NCBI RefSeq assembly: GCF_900112685.1
Contig: NZ_FOMS01000010.1
Coordinates: forward strand, 167,406-231,405
Direction: 5' to 3'
DNA from: Roseivivax sediminis
Lineage (GTDB): Bacteria; Pseudomonadota; Alphaproteobacteria; Rhodobacterales; Rhodobacteraceae
Length of the DNA: 64,000 nt
A program made the position numbers and the translations under genes. The notes under the pieces were generated by a model. That model had not been told where the DNA came from, did not search any database, and saw only the letters and a list, made by a program, of their open reading frames with translations. Each line of letters begins with the position of its first letter. The first letter of the stretch is position 1. This document shows positions 46,889 to 55,711 of this stretch, in pieces.

Positions 46889-47661
46889 GACGCCTGCCTC
46901 AGGTCTTCGCTGCGGTCGGCGTGCGGGCTGCCGGAATAGATCCGGTCCATCGCCTCCTGATCGAGTTGCGCCGGCTTGTCGTCGAAGATGATCCGCCCGT
47001 AGCGCATGCCGACGATCCGGTCGGTGTATTCCTTGGCCTCGGTCACGTTGTGGATGTTGATCAACACCGGCAGCTTCAGCTCTCCGGCAAGATCGCGCAA
47101 GAGCCCCATGATCTGCTCGGACGTCTTGGGATCGAGCGAGGCCGTCGGCTCGTCCGCCAGCAGGATCTCGGGGTCCTGCATCAGCGCGCGCACCACGCCG
47201 ACACGCTGGCGCTCACCGCCCGAGAGCTGGTCGGCGCGGGTGTTGGCGTAATGAGCGATGCCCACCCGCTCCATCAGCTCGTAGGCGCGGCGGATGTCCT
47301 GTTTGGGATAACGCCGCATGATCGCCGCCCAGGTCGAGATGTAGCCCAGCCGCCCGGACTGGACGTTCTCCATCACCGTCAGGCGGTCTACGAGGTTGAA
47401 GCCCTGGAAGACCATGCCGATCTTGCGCCGCGCCGCGCGCAGGTTCCTGCCGCGCAGCTTCGTCAGCTCCGTGCCGTTGAGCTCGATCGAGCCCGAGCTC
47501 GGCTCCACCAGCCGGTTGATGCAGCGCAGGAGTGTCGATTTGCCCGCCCCGGAGGAGCCGATGATGGACACGACGCTCTCGCCCTCGATGGTCAGGTCGA
47601 GGTTCTTCAGGACCGGGTCGCCGCTGCCGTAGCGTTTGACGAGGTCGGTGATCTTCAGCAT
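46885..47661 (-). CDS. phnC: phosphonate-type ABC transporter ATP-binding protein
   Basis: A 258-residue ATPase. Walker A is 'GSSGAGKS' at residues 35-42, the signature 'LSGGERQRVGVVRAL' and Walker B 'ILLADEPTASLDP'. 'MVFQGFNLVDRLTVMENV' is the PhnC-type Q-loop region. It energises the two permeases. It starts 52 bases after phnD, and CATCCC before the ATG leaves only a modest ribosome site. Confidence 0.92.
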   Translation of the reverse strand: MLKITDLVKRYGSGDPVLKNLDLTIEGESVVSIIGSSGAGKSTLLRCINRLVEPSSGSIELNGTELTKLRGRNLRAARRKIGMVFQGFNLVDRLTVMENVQSGRLGYISTWAAIMRRYPKQDIRRAYELMERVGIAHYANTRADQLSGGERQRVGVVRALMQDPEILLADEPTASLDPKTSEQIMGLLRDLAGELKLPVLINIHNVTEAKEYTDRIVGMRYGRIIFDDKPAQLDQEAMDRIYSGSPHADRSEDLRQAS

Positions 47662-47713
47662 GGGATGCTCCGTTGCCGGACCGGCGCACGACGGCGCCGG
47701 CCCGAAAGTGCCA

Positions 47714-48697
47714 TTATTCCGCGGCGAGACCCTCGGGCGTGTACTCCACGCCGTTCGCGCTCTGGATTTGGCGGATCACCGCCCACTGCTCCTCGTAGGT
47801 GATGGGGATAAACTTCGACACGCCGGTGAACTCTTCGCCAAGCGCGGTGCCCTCGAAGTCGAAGCTGAAGAACGCTTCCTCGATGCTCTCCTTCAGCTCG
47901 GGCGCGAGGTCGTGCGCATAGGCGTAGGAGGTCGTCGGGAACGGATCGCTCTCCCACACGATGCGCACCTCCTCGGGGTCGTAGAGACCGCGTTCGGCCA
48001 TCCGCTCCACCACCTCGGAGGCGACCGGCGCGGCGTCGTAATCGCCGGCGACGACGCCCAGCATCGACTGGTCGTGGCTGCCCGAGTAGTTCACCTCGTA
48101 ATCCTCGTCCGGCACGACGCCCAGATCGGGGAACAGCGCGCGCGGCGCCTGGTTGCCGGAATTCGAGGTGGGCGAGGTGTGCGCGATGCGCTTGCCGGCG
48201 AGGTCCGGCATCTCCTGGATGTCGCTGTCCGCCTGGGTGTAGACCTGCAGCGTGTAGCCGAAACGGCCGTCATCGGCGCCCATGATCGCGAAGGGTACCG
48301 CGCCGGCGAGGTTCACCGCGAAGGGCGTCGGGCCGGTCGAGAAACCGGCGATATGCAGGCGGCCCGAGCGCATCGCCTCGACTTCCGCCGAGTTGGACTG
48401 AACGGCGAAGAACTGCACGTCCTTGCCGGTCACTTCCTCCAGATGGTCGATGAACGGCGTCCAGATGTCCTCGTAGATCGCCGGGTCCTCGACCGGCGTA
48501 TAGGCGAATACGAGCGTGTCGGGGTTGCGCAGCGCGCTTTCGTCCTCCGGCGCGTCGGCCACGAGGTCGCCGTCGGCGTCGCAATATTGCGCATCGAGCG
48601 CGCCGCGATTCTCGCACTCCTCCTGCGCGAAGGCCGCCGAGGCAGTGAACGCCAGTGCGACAAGCGCGGTCGTCCCGAAGATCGTGTCCCTGGGCAT
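47714..48697 (-). CDS. phnD: phosphate/phosphonate ABC transporter substrate-binding protein
   Basis: A 327-residue periplasmic binding protein with a Sec signal ending 'ASAAFAQ' (about residues 19-25). The PhnD fold shows 'VQFFAVQSNSAEVEAMRSGRLHIAGFSTGP' (core 'EAMRSGRLHIAGFSTGP') and 'HTSPTSNSGNQAPRALF'. The 'S-x-S-G' phosphate-binding turn is present as 'TSNSGNQ'. It delivers ligand to the PhnC/PhnE/PhnE transporter encoded downstream. No C-P lyase or phosphonatase gene is in the window, so the ligand could be an organophosphate rather than a phosphonate. Confidence 0.9.
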   Translation of the reverse strand: MPRDTIFGTTALVALAFTASAAFAQEECENRGALDAQYCDADGDLVADAPEDESALRNPDTLVFAYTPVEDPAIYEDIWTPFIDHLEEVTGKDVQFFAVQSNSAEVEAMRSGRLHIAGFSTGPTPFAVNLAGAVPFAIMGADDGRFGYTLQVYTQADSDIQEMPDLAGKRIAHTSPTSNSGNQAPRALFPDLGVVPDEDYEVNYSGSHDQSMLGVVAGDYDAAPVASEVVERMAERGLYDPEEVRIVWESDPFPTTSYAYAHDLAPELKESIEEAFFSFDFEGTALGEEFTGVSKFIPITYEEQWAVIRQIQSANGVEYTPEGLAAE

Positions 48698-48772
48698 GTC
48701 TGATTCCCTCCCGTTTCAGTTGGCACGCCGCCTCCACGGCGCATTGCGACGATGACAGCACCGAAATTTGGG

Positions 48773-48785
48773 ATATGCAACATAT
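48773..48785. promoter_or_regulatory. ATATG-CAA-CATAT palindrome between phnD and the DeoR gene
   Basis: A 13-base inverted repeat midway between the divergent genes, in an AT-rich stretch. It is a good candidate operator for the DeoR regulator. A Pho-box half site (CTGTCAT on the minus strand, 48752-48758) is nearby, without a second half. Confidence 0.45.
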
Positions 48786-48850
48786 GTCGTTACAAATTCT
48801 GCGTTCTTGCGCTATTCGCAGACATGAAACCCGGAGCGGAGCGAAGGTCC

Positions 48851-49690
48851 ATGGCCGAACGCTTGGAGCCAAAGCGCCTGAAAAAGGCGGATCGACGGCG
48901 GCAGATCCTGCTTGAGCTCAGGCTCAAGCCGCATGTCCGTGTCAGCGAACTCGCGATCCAGTTCGGTGTCACGACCGAGACGGTGCGCCGCGACATGAAG
49001 GAGCTGAACGATGCGGGCTTGCTCAACCGTGCGCATGGCGGGGCCTCCACGGCCGCGCCGGCCCTTCATCGCGACATGGACGAGCGCCGCCTCGAGCGCG
49101 TCGCGGAGCGGGAGAGGCTGGGCCGTTTCGCCGCGCGCCTGGTCTCGGACGGCGACACGATCATGGTCGACGCCGGCACCACGACGATGGAATTCGCCCG
49201 CGCCCTCGCCTTCGAGCAGCGGCGCATCACGGCGATCACCAACTCGCTGCCGGTCGCGATGATGCTTGGACAGAATCCGGCGGCAAGCGTCCGTCTCTCG
49301 CCCGGCACCTACATGCGCGAGGAAGCCGCCGTGGTCGGACCGGAAACCTGTGAATACCTTGGCCGATACAATGTCGATGCCTGTTTCCTCGGTGCGGCCG
49401 GCCTGAGCGAGGCCGGCGTGACCGAGGCCGTCGAGGGCTTCGATGCGATAAAGCGCGCGATGATGTGCCAGAGTTCTGCGCGGCGCTTCCTGATCGACAG
49501 CGGCAAGTTCGGGCGCAGCCATCTGTGCCGGGTGGCGCAGTGCGATGAGATCGGGACGCTGATTACCGACGCGCGGCCTGCGGGTCCGCTGGCCGACGCG
49601 CTGCGCCAGACCGGGACCGAGGTTCTGGTGACCCCGACAAACGCCGCCGACGTCGACGTGAAGGACCACAGTTTCGCGGGAACGCGTTGA
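48851..49690 (+). CDS. DeoR-family transcriptional regulator
   Basis: A 279-residue DeoR/GlpR regulator. The helix-turn-helix 'VSELAIQFGVTTETVRRDMK' (core 'FGVTTETVRRDM') lies near residues 30-50, then 'LLNRAHGGA'. The C-terminal sugar-phosphate sensor has 'DTIMVDAGTTTMEFA' and 'AITNSL'. Family members usually sense a phosphorylated sugar or glycerol derivative. It is divergent from phnD. The ATG at 48851 follows GGAGCGAAGG; ATGs further up have weaker sites. It probably controls the importer operon. Confidence 0.9.
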   Translation: MAERLEPKRLKKADRRRQILLELRLKPHVRVSELAIQFGVTTETVRRDMKELNDAGLLNRAHGGASTAAPALHRDMDERRLERVAERERLGRFAARLVSDGDTIMVDAGTTTMEFARALAFEQRRITAITNSLPVAMMLGQNPAASVRLSPGTYMREEAAVVGPETCEYLGRYNVDACFLGAAGLSEAGVTEAVEGFDAIKRAMMCQSSARRFLIDSGKFGRSHLCRVAQCDEIGTLITDARPAGPLADALRQTGTEVLVTPTNAADVDVKDHSFAGTR

Positions 49691-49691
49691 A

Positions 49692-50216
49692 GTGACGAAA
49701 GCCGAAGTGGTAAGCGCGGCCGAAATGTCGAGAATACCCATGCTCAATACGATCTGGTCCGAGTTCATTCAACCGATCCTGAGGCGCCCGTCGCGCTATC
49801 AGGTTGCGGCGCTGTGCTTCCGCCGCGACAGCGGCCGGCTGGAGATCCTCCTCATCACCTCGCTCGAGACGCGACGCTGGATCCTCCCGAAAGGTTGGCC
49901 GAAAACCGGGTTCGACGCCGGCGGTGTCGCGCTCGAGGAAGCGTGGGAGGAGGCCGGGGTGAAGCCGCGGGGCGCCAGGCCCCGGCGCATCGGGCGCTAC
50001 CGCTACGACAAGCGCCTGCGAGGCGGGATTCCCGTGCCGACGGACGTGGATGTCTACGCGATCGACACCGAGAAGCTCTACGACGACTACCCCGAGGCGG
50101 GCCGTCGCGAGCGGCAATGGATGAGCCCGCAGGATGCGGCGGCGTCGGTGGACGAACCCGGACTGAAAGACCTACTCGCCGATGTGGACGGTCTTCTCGC
50201 CGCCTCCGCGCGATAA
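49692..50216 (+). CDS. Nudix hydrolase, diphosphoinositol-polyphosphate-like branch
   Basis: A 174-residue Nudix protein. The core 'RRWILPKGWPKTGFDAGGVA' precedes 'LEEAWEEAGV', where the Arg of R-E-x-x-E-E is replaced by Leu, as it is by Ile in the paralogue at 41065. The start is uncertain: GTG 49692 overlaps the end of the DeoR gene closely, while ATG 49740 gives a 158-residue form matching family length better. It lies 24 bases before the PiT gene. An inositol or nucleotide pyrophosphate substrate would fit the phosphorus theme, but this is inference. Confidence 0.85.
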   Translation: MTKAEVVSAAEMSRIPMLNTIWSEFIQPILRRPSRYQVAALCFRRDSGRLEILLITSLETRRWILPKGWPKTGFDAGGVALEEAWEEAGVKPRGARPRRIGRYRYDKRLRGGIPVPTDVDVYAIDTEKLYDDYPEAGRRERQWMSPQDAAASVDEPGLKDLLADVDGLLAASAR

Positions 50217-50240
50217 TCTCGCCCAAACAAGAGTGGCCCC

Positions 50241-51722
50241 ATGAGCGAGCAGGACGGCTCCTACAACTGGCAGACCCTCGACCGCGACCTCAACCGACTG
50301 TCCCGGCTCGAGGCGGCGACAATGTATGCGGCGCGACCGCTCATCGGTGTCGGCCTGTCGCTGCTGTTCGTGACCGTGGCCGCGATTTCCGCCGGCCTCA
50401 TCGTCGGTCAGACACCCGGGGCGCTCTTCGTCGTCGTGGCGGCGGCGTTCGGCGCCTACATGGCCCTGAATATCGGCGCGAACGACGTGGCCAACAACAT
50501 GGGCCCCGCGGTCGGGGCCCGGGCGCTGTCCATGGCCGGGGCGATCGCCATCGCGGCGGTCTGCGAGAGCGCCGGCGCGCTCCTGGCGGGCGGCGATGTG
50601 GTGAACACCATCTCCAAGGGCATCGTCGCACCGGAAAGCCTGGCCGACGGCCGGGTGTTCGTGACCGCGATGATGGCAGCGCTGCTGTCCGCCGCGCTCT
50701 GGGTGAATCTCGCGACCTTCGTCGGCGCGCCGGTCTCGACCACGCATTCCGTCGTCGGCGGCGTCATGGGCGCCGGAATTGCCGCGGCCGGGCTTGGCGC
50801 GGTGAGTTGGCCGACCATGGGCGCCATCGCCGCAAGCTGGGTGATCTCGCCCGCGCTCGGCGGCGTCATCGCGGCCGCCGTCCTCGCCTTCATCAAGTGG
50901 AAGGTGATCTACGTCGACGACAAGATCGCCGCGGCCCGCACCTGGGTGCCCGTGCTGATCGGCCTGATGGCCGCGGCATTCGCAAGCTATCTCGCGCTCA
51001 AGGGCCTCAAGCGGGTAATGGCGATCGACCTCGGCACCGCGCTCCTGATCGGGGTCGTGATCGGCGTTCTCTGCGCGGCCGCCGCCACACCGCTGATCCG
51101 CCGGCAGGCACGCGGGCTCGAGAACCGCAACCGGTCGCTCAAGATCCTTTTCCGGGTTCCCCTCGTCATTTCCGCCGCCCTGCTGTCCTTCGCCCACGGC
51201 GCGAACGACGTCGCCAATGCCGTGGGCCCGCTGGCCGCGATCGTCTATGCGCAGGAAACCGGCGGGGCCGCGGCAGAGGTCGCGATCCCGGTCTGGGTCA
51301 TGCTCATCGGGGCGATGGGGATCTCCGTCGGGCTGATGCTGTTCGGCCCGAAACTGATCGATATGGTCGGCGGCCAGATCACCAAGCTCAATCCCATGCG
51401 CGCCTATTGCGTCGCCCTCTCTGCCGCGGTCACGGTCATTGCGGCCTCGTGGCTCGGCCTGCCGGTCAGTTCCACACACATCGCCGTCGGCGGGGTCTTC
51501 GGAGTCGGTTTTTTCCGGGAATGGCACGCCGAGCGTCGCGCCCGCAGGATCCAGGAGGCCCGCCCCCCCGCGCAGCGCGTTCCGAGCGAGGAGCGCCGCC
51601 GCCGCAAGCTTGTCCGCCGGTCGCATTTTCTCACGATCGCGGCGGCGTGGATCGTCACCGTCCCTGCCGCCGCGGTCCTGTCGGCGTTGTGCTACCTGGC
51701 GCTATCGCTCGTGTCTGTCTGA
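50241..51722 (+). CDS. pit: PiT-family inorganic phosphate transporter
   Basis: A 493-residue permease with about ten membrane helices. The two diagnostic repeats are 'GANDVANNMGP' (residues 79-89) and 'GANDVANAVGP' (about 320-330), with 'PVSTTHSVVGGVMG' and 'PVSSTHIAVGGVFG' following each. PiT proteins take up phosphate (with metal) driven by protons. No phoU-like partner gene is attached. It starts 24 bases after the Nudix gene and could be co-transcribed with it. Confidence 0.94.
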   Translation: MSEQDGSYNWQTLDRDLNRLSRLEAATMYAARPLIGVGLSLLFVTVAAISAGLIVGQTPGALFVVVAAAFGAYMALNIGANDVANNMGPAVGARALSMAGAIAIAAVCESAGALLAGGDVVNTISKGIVAPESLADGRVFVTAMMAALLSAALWVNLATFVGAPVSTTHSVVGGVMGAGIAAAGLGAVSWPTMGAIAASWVISPALGGVIAAAVLAFIKWKVIYVDDKIAAARTWVPVLIGLMAAAFASYLALKGLKRVMAIDLGTALLIGVVIGVLCAAAATPLIRRQARGLENRNRSLKILFRVPLVISAALLSFAHGANDVANAVGPLAAIVYAQETGGAAAEVAIPVWVMLIGAMGISVGLMLFGPKLIDMVGGQITKLNPMRAYCVALSAAVTVIAASWLGLPVSSTHIAVGGVFGVGFFREWHAERRARRIQEARPPAQRVPSEERRRRKLVRRSHFLTIAAAWIVTVPAAAVLSALCYLALSLVSV

Positions 51723-51974
51723 AACGGCTTTCCGTCGACGCGTGAAATCCGCGCCGAGCGCAAGGCTCGAATCGCCCCGGCACAAGGCCGTGTCGGCGCA
51801 CCGGGCGCGGCCTCCCGGGTGTCGTCGTCTGTCATGGAACTTGTCCTGACACAGGACCCCTGCCCGGACAGGCAAACGCCGAGCGACCACACATGCCTGT
51901 GGGAGAAACGACGAGCGATGAATCCCGGCCACACCGAACCTGAGATCGATTTTCGGCGCCTTGAGGGAGGGTGG

Positions 51975-52051
51975 TGGCGGACCGAGGAGGATTCGAACCC
52001 CCGACCCCCTGATTCGTAGTCAGGTACTCTATCCAGCTGAGCTATCGGTCC
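51975..52051 (-). tRNA. tRNA-Arg(ACG)
   Basis: A 77-base cloverleaf including an encoded CCA. The acceptor stem is GGACCGA/TCGGTCC. The D arm is AGCTCAGCTGGATAGAG. The anticodon loop CTACGAA within CCTGA/TCAGG gives ACG, and the T loop is GTTCGAATC. It reads CGN arginine codons after A34 deamination. It lies between pit and a histidine kinase gene. Confidence 0.97.
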
Positions 52052-52127
52052 GTGGATCGCTGATCTATCCGGCCTCACCGGACGATGCAAGGGGAGGTCC
52101 GGAAAAATCCTTTTCCCCTTCGCGGCG

Positions 52128-53510
52128 TCAGTTCAGCCCGCCCATCGGCAGCCGGATGAGGAAGGTGGTCCCATCGGCATCCGAGTGCAGCAGCTCCAGC
52201 GTGCCGCCGTGTCCGCGGACCAGTTCCAGCACGATGGCAAGGCCGAGCCCGGAACCGCCCTTGCGCGCCCCGCCCTGGAACGGCTTGAACAGGTTGTCGC
52301 GCGCCTTCGCCGGCAGACCGGGCCCGGTATCCGACACTTCGATCCGCCAGAACGAGTCGCCCGCCGAGGCGGTGATGTTGATCTCTCCCGGTTGACCCGA
52401 CCCGATGATCGCCTGCCGCGCGTTGCGCACCAGATTGGACAGGATGCGATGCAGCTGTTCGGGATCGGCCCGCAGCATGAGGTTGGGCGGAATGTCGGCG
52501 GCGAGAGACACTTCCGCGTCGCCGATCGCGAGATGCTCGGCTTCCAGCACCTCGTCGACGATCTGCGCGAGGTTCACGTGCGACAGCACCGGCGATGGCT
52601 CTTCCGCGCGGCCGAAGGCCAAAGTCGATTCGCAGAGCGACACCGCCCGCGCGATGGAATTCACCAGCTTCGGCGCGAGCCGGCGCACCACCGGGTCCTC
52701 GGAGGTCTCGATCCGGTCGACAAAAAGCTGCGCGGAGGTGAGGATGTTGCGCAGATCGTGGCTGACCCGCGCCACCGCCCCGCCGAGCTGCGCCAGCCGC
52801 TCCTTCTGGCGCAGCGCCTGGGTCAGCTCGGTCTGCATCTTGGCCAGCGCCTCCTCGGCCTCGCGCAGTTCCCGCACGCCGGCGCCAGGGCGGATGATGC
52901 GGTGCGAGTCCTCGGGCGCGGCGGCATAGCTCTGCATGTGCGCGACGACGCCCTTGATCGGCTTCACCAGCACCCGCCGCACCGCGAGGAACAACAGGAA
53001 CGCCGTCAGCACCGAGATCACCGCCGACAGAACAAGGATGCGCAGGCCATAATCGATCATCGCCGCGCGCAGCTCGTCGCTGTGCATGGTCACCTCGATC
53101 TGCAGACCGGCATCGCGCGACGGGCTGCCGATGACGCGGATGAGCTCGCTTTCCGGCGTCACGAGGCGGCGGAGGGCATCCAAGACAAGCGTCAGCGCAG
53201 AGGCGTCGCGCAAATCGTAGGTGGTGGTGATCTGCCCCGGCATCGGCGAGGACAGCACCAGCTGCCGCGCCTCGTCGCGGCGCAGAACCACGTTGTAGAC
53301 CCCGGCATTGAGCAAGAGTTCCTCTTCCAGCGCCGGGTCGATCATGTCGGTGGCCAGAAGCGACAGGGACGCGATCTGCGCCCGTTCGAGCCGCGCCAGG
53401 AGGAAGCTTTCACGGAACCGCGCGACCGAGGGCACGAAGATCAGCACTTCGGCCAGCATCACGAAGATCGTCGTGAGGATCAGAAAGCGGCCGGAAAGCG
53501 AATTCACCAT
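52128..53510 (-). CDS. membrane sensor histidine kinase
   Basis: A 460-residue kinase. Helices at about residues 9-29 and 156-176 flank a 125-residue periplasmic sensor. A HAMP-like linker follows, then the phosphorylated His 251 in 'VARVSHDLRNIL'. The ATPase part has N 'HRILSNLVRNARQAI', G1 'VSDTGPGLP' and G2 'GGSGLGLAI'. No response regulator is adjacent; the nearest on the same strand is at 56049. The signal is unknown. Similar kinases with an 'R-x-S-H-D-L-R-N' H-box occur as orphan kinases in Rhodobacterales. Confidence 0.9.
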   Translation of the reverse strand: MVNSLSGRFLILTTIFVMLAEVLIFVPSVARFRESFLLARLERAQIASLSLLATDMIDPALEEELLLNAGVYNVVLRRDEARQLVLSSPMPGQITTTYDLRDASALTLVLDALRRLVTPESELIRVIGSPSRDAGLQIEVTMHSDELRAAMIDYGLRILVLSAVISVLTAFLLFLAVRRVLVKPIKGVVAHMQSYAAAPEDSHRIIRPGAGVRELREAEEALAKMQTELTQALRQKERLAQLGGAVARVSHDLRNILTSAQLFVDRIETSEDPVVRRLAPKLVNSIARAVSLCESTLAFGRAEEPSPVLSHVNLAQIVDEVLEAEHLAIGDAEVSLAADIPPNLMLRADPEQLHRILSNLVRNARQAIIGSGQPGEINITASAGDSFWRIEVSDTGPGLPAKARDNLFKPFQGGARKGGSGLGLAIVLELVRGHGGTLELLHSDADGTTFLIRLPMGGLN

Positions 53511-53533
53511 AAAGCCTTAGTTAAGACGCGTGC

Positions 53534-54952
53534 TCACGGCAGCCAGCGCTGGACCGTGCGCACCACGCGCTTGACGGCCCCGCTGTCAAACAGCCTGGGG
53601 GAGAAATAGGCCCCCGCGGCGCGTTTGTTAAGTTCGCTGTAGGTGGGATAGGGCGCGACCATGCCGGCGACATTCTGCATCTTTGCCTTCGACGAAATCG
53701 CGAAGGCCCAGAGGCCGATATGCTCGCCCGCCTGGTGCCCGACGATGGCGGCGCCGACGGGACGGCCGCGGTGCACGACGACCTTGACCCGGCCGGTCGT
53801 GAGGCGGTCTGCCTGCGCGCGGTCGTTGCCGTCGTAGTCGAACCGCGCGACCTCCACCTTGTCACCGAACCGCTCCTTCGCTTGCGCCTCGGTGAGGCCG
53901 ACATTCGCGAGTTCCGGGTCGGTATAGGTGGCCCAGGGCAGGTGATCGGTCGACGCCTTGGCCGGCAAGCCCAAAACGGCCGACCGCACGACGAGGCCGG
54001 CGTGATAGGATGCGACATGCGTGAACTGCAGCCCGCCGGCGACGTCGCCGATGGCATAGACGCGGCGGTTGGTGGTCTTGAGGCGCGCATCCACCTTCAC
54101 GCCTGTCTTCGTCGTTTCGATCCCCGCGCGGGTGAGGTTAAGATCGTCCACGTTGGCACGCCGCCCCACCGCCAGCAGCAGGTGCGAGCCGGCAAAGACG
54201 CGCCCGTCCCCGGTCTCCACCTCGATGGCACCGGCGGTTCCGCGCACCTCGGCGGCCTGCGCGCCTTCGACGATCTCCACGCCCTCGCCGCGGATCGCAT
54301 CGAGCGCGACCTCCGCAAGCTCGGGATCGTCCTTACCGAGGGCCTTCGCACCTTCGATCACCGTGACGCGGGATCCCAGCCGCCGATGCGTCTGCGCCAT
54401 CTCCATGCCGATCGGGCCGCCGCCGATGATCAGAAGGTGCTCGGGCAGCTCGCGCAGGTCCCAGAGCGTTTCGTTCGTCAGGTACGGCACGGCGTCGAGA
54501 CCCGGGATCGGCGGCACCATAGGCGACGATCCGGTGGCGAGCACGATGCGGCGCGCGCGGATCAGGTGGGCCCCGGCCTCCACCTCCGTTTCCGACACGA
54601 AGCGGCCCGTCTCGCGGATCACCCGGACGCCGAGCCCCTCGAACCGCCCCTGGCTGTCATGCGGCGCGATGCTGGCGATGACCTCCTGCACGTGATCCTT
54701 TGCGGCGGCATAGTCGACGGAGGGCTCCACGGAACCGATACCGTAGCGCGCGGCGTGGCGCATCGCATGCGCGGTCTTCGCGCTCCGGATCAGTGCCTTG
54801 GAGGGCACGCAGCCGTAGTTGAGGCAGTCGCCGCCCATCTCCCCGCGTTCCAGCAGCACCACGTTGGCGCCCATCTGCGACGCGCCTGCGGCCACCGACA
54901 GACCGCCCGAGCCGGCGCCGATGACCAGGAGATCGGTGCTGATCCGTTCCAT
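53534..54952 (-). CDS. FAD-dependent pyridine nucleotide-disulfide oxidoreductase (MerA/Lpd-like)
   Basis: A 472-residue flavoprotein. FAD binding is 'VIGAGSGGLSVAAGA' (about residues 10-24), the redox-active disulfide C43/C48 in 'GGDCLNYGCVPSKALI', and the NAD domain 'LIIGGGPIGMEMAQ'. The C-terminal interface helix has 'MVAPYPTYSEL' in place of the H-P-T-x-S-E of lipoamide dehydrogenase. MerA's C-terminal Cys pair and metal-binding domain are absent, so it is unlikely to reduce mercury. It is three bases from a TVP38 gene, a pairing known in proteobacteria, whose joint role is unclear. Confidence 0.88.
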   Translation of the reverse strand: MERISTDLLVIGAGSGGLSVAAGASQMGANVVLLERGEMGGDCLNYGCVPSKALIRSAKTAHAMRHAARYGIGSVEPSVDYAAAKDHVQEVIASIAPHDSQGRFEGLGVRVIRETGRFVSETEVEAGAHLIRARRIVLATGSSPMVPPIPGLDAVPYLTNETLWDLRELPEHLLIIGGGPIGMEMAQTHRRLGSRVTVIEGAKALGKDDPELAEVALDAIRGEGVEIVEGAQAAEVRGTAGAIEVETGDGRVFAGSHLLLAVGRRANVDDLNLTRAGIETTKTGVKVDARLKTTNRRVYAIGDVAGGLQFTHVASYHAGLVVRSAVLGLPAKASTDHLPWATYTDPELANVGLTEAQAKERFGDKVEVARFDYDGNDRAQADRLTTGRVKVVVHRGRPVGAAIVGHQAGEHIGLWAFAISSKAKMQNVAGMVAPYPTYSELNKRAAGAYFSPRLFDSGAVKRVVRTVQRWLP

Positions 54953-54955
54953 CGC

Positions 54956-55711
54956 TCAAGGCTCCTTCCGGCCGCGCACGGCCTTGACGACCATGGGCAG
55001 CGCCGCCAGCGCGGCGAGCCCCAGAAGAGGCAGGATCACCTGCGGCGCCCAGAGAAGCGACAGGTCCGGCGTGCCGCCACGGTCGAAGACCTCGCCGACG
55101 CCGACCCCGATGGAAGTGAAGACCACCGCCCCCGGAACGATGCCGAACGCCGTCGTCAGGGCGAAGTTCCGCCAGCCCACGCCAACGAGCGCCGGCACGA
55201 GGTTGGCTACGAAGAACGGCACCACCGGCACCAGCCGCATCAGCAAGAGCACCTCGATCTCGTTCTCGTGGAGCCGCGCCTTCAGCCGCTTCACGGTCCC
55301 CTCGGAGGCGTTCATCCGCTCCGACAACGTCCGCCCGAGGCCCGTACGCGCGGCGCCGAAGATGATCAGCGCGCCCGCCGTCGCCGCCAGCACGTTGAGC
55401 GCACTGCCGCCCCAGAGCCCGAACAGGAATCCGCCGGTCACCGACGCGACCGCCGCGCCGGGCAGGGAAAAGGCGACGATGGCCACGTAGACCCCGACGA
55501 AGGCGGCGGCGAGGCCGAAGAGGTTGTCGTTGCGAAAGGCCAGAAGCGCGTCGCGGTGCTCGCGCAGCGTCTCGAAGCTCAGCGTGTCACGCAGCGTGAA
55601 AGCGCCGACGAGAGCGACGGCGAGGATGACGACAAGCGGCAGATGTCGCATGAGCGCGGGCCTCCGGCGCGGCTGGGGGGCGGAGGCGGACTCGGCAGCG
55701 GTGCGGGACAC
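54956..55711 (-). CDS. TVP38/TMEM64 family membrane protein
   Basis: A 251-residue membrane protein of the SNARE-associated (DedA-related) type. It has about five helices with the central block 'VASVTGGFLFGLWGGSALNVLAA' (core 'GGFLFGLWGGSALN') and 'LMRLVPVVPFFVANLVPALVG' (core 'RLVPVVPFFVANLV'). The GTG at 55711 with GAGG upstream is preferred. The longer ATG form at 55750 and the shorter one at 55651 are alternatives. Relatives are thought to handle lipids or ions across the membrane. It is operonic with the disulfide reductase. Confidence 0.87.
   Translation of the reverse strand: MSRTAAESASAPQPRRRPALMRHLPLVVILAVALVGAFTLRDTLSFETLREHRDALLAFRNDNLFGLAAAFVGVYVAIVAFSLPGAAVASVTGGFLFGLWGGSALNVLAATAGALIIFGAARTGLGRTLSERMNASEGTVKRLKARLHENEIEVLLLMRLVPVVPFFVANLVPALVGVGWRNFALTTAFGIVPGAVVFTSIGVGVGEVFDRGGTPDLSLLWAPQVILPLLGLAALAALPMVVKAVRGRKEP

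Noticed and set aside
49814..51745. A 643-codon plus-strand frame overlapping the Nudix and PiT genes
   Set aside because: It is a shifted frame of pit, Arg-rich, with no motif; both PiT repeats are in the other frame.
53511..53533. TTAACTAAG-like sequence upstream of the histidine kinase as a CtrA site
   Set aside because: Spacing does not fit TTAA-N7-TTAA and the gap is only 23 bases.
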